DNA of 12,631 bases from Clostridiaceae bacterium UBA4839 (GTDB lineage Bacteria; Bacillota; Clostridia; Clostridiales; Caloramatoraceae), in NCBI GenBank assembly GCA_002400085.1, contig DHEX01000130.1, positions 1,363-13,993 on the forward strand, read 5' to 3'. This document shows, one piece after another, positions 12,624 to 12,631 of this stretch. Numbering within the stretch: the first letter of the stretch is position 1; every line of letters begins with the position of its first letter. Both the position numbers and the translations under genes were made by a program. A model generated the notes under the pieces. The model did no database searches. It had not been told where the DNA came from and was given only the letters and a program-made list of their open reading frames with translations.

Positions 12624-12631
12624 ATTTATTA

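Noticed and set aside
1..12631. CRISPR array, tRNA, insertion sequence or prophage genes
   Set aside because: I saw no regularly spaced repeats, cloverleaf sequences, transposase or integrase motifs, or phage structural genes in either strand.

Overview
The window looks like chromosomal DNA of a low-GC, spore-forming clostridial Firmicute. It is AT-rich, has strong AGGAGG/GAGGTG ribosome binding sites, several TTG starts and short intergenic gaps. The gene content also fits: a CwlJ-type cortex hydrolase with a GerQ-like partner, PTS HPr and Enzyme I, oxygen-sensitive acyl-CoA dehydratase activase-type proteins, and small Cys-rich clostridial proteins. No rRNA, tRNA, transposase, integrase or CRISPR array is visible.

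Left block, minus strand, 5493 down to 1. A tightly coupled three-gene unit (DUF2229/COG3580-like, then COG3581-like, then an HgdC/BadF-type ATPase activase) is followed after 157 bp by a second cluster. That cluster holds an MFS transporter, a DUF1624/HGSNAT-like membrane protein, a 56-residue protein with eight cysteines, and the N-terminus of an ABC exporter cut by the window edge. The first three genes overlap one another, and the Shine-Dalgarno of each downstream gene lies in Arg-Arg codons of the gene before it. They look like an ATP-driven low-potential electron-transfer system without its usual acyl-CoA enzyme partners, and they are the most interesting part of the window.

Middle. On the plus strand a spore-cortex hydrolase gene and a GerQ-like gene (5702-6558) form a small operon that ends in a 12-bp hairpin. 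A THUMP-domain RNA methyltransferase gene converges on it (minus), and a class IV PLP aminotransferase gene (plus) diverges from the methyltransferase. The two divergent promoters have overlapping -35 boxes.

Right block, minus strand. A 59-residue four-Cys protein has its own terminator. A GC-rich palindromic REP-like element comes next. Then, in transcription order, come a LiaF/DUF5668-like membrane protein, HPr and Enzyme I. The HPr has its catalytic His but Gly where the regulatory Ser46 should be. A cytoplasmic glycerophosphodiester phosphodiesterase gene with its own promoter ends the window.

Several starts are revised from the longest open frame using ribosome binding sites: 432, 5702, 6160, 7829, 9012 and 12563.
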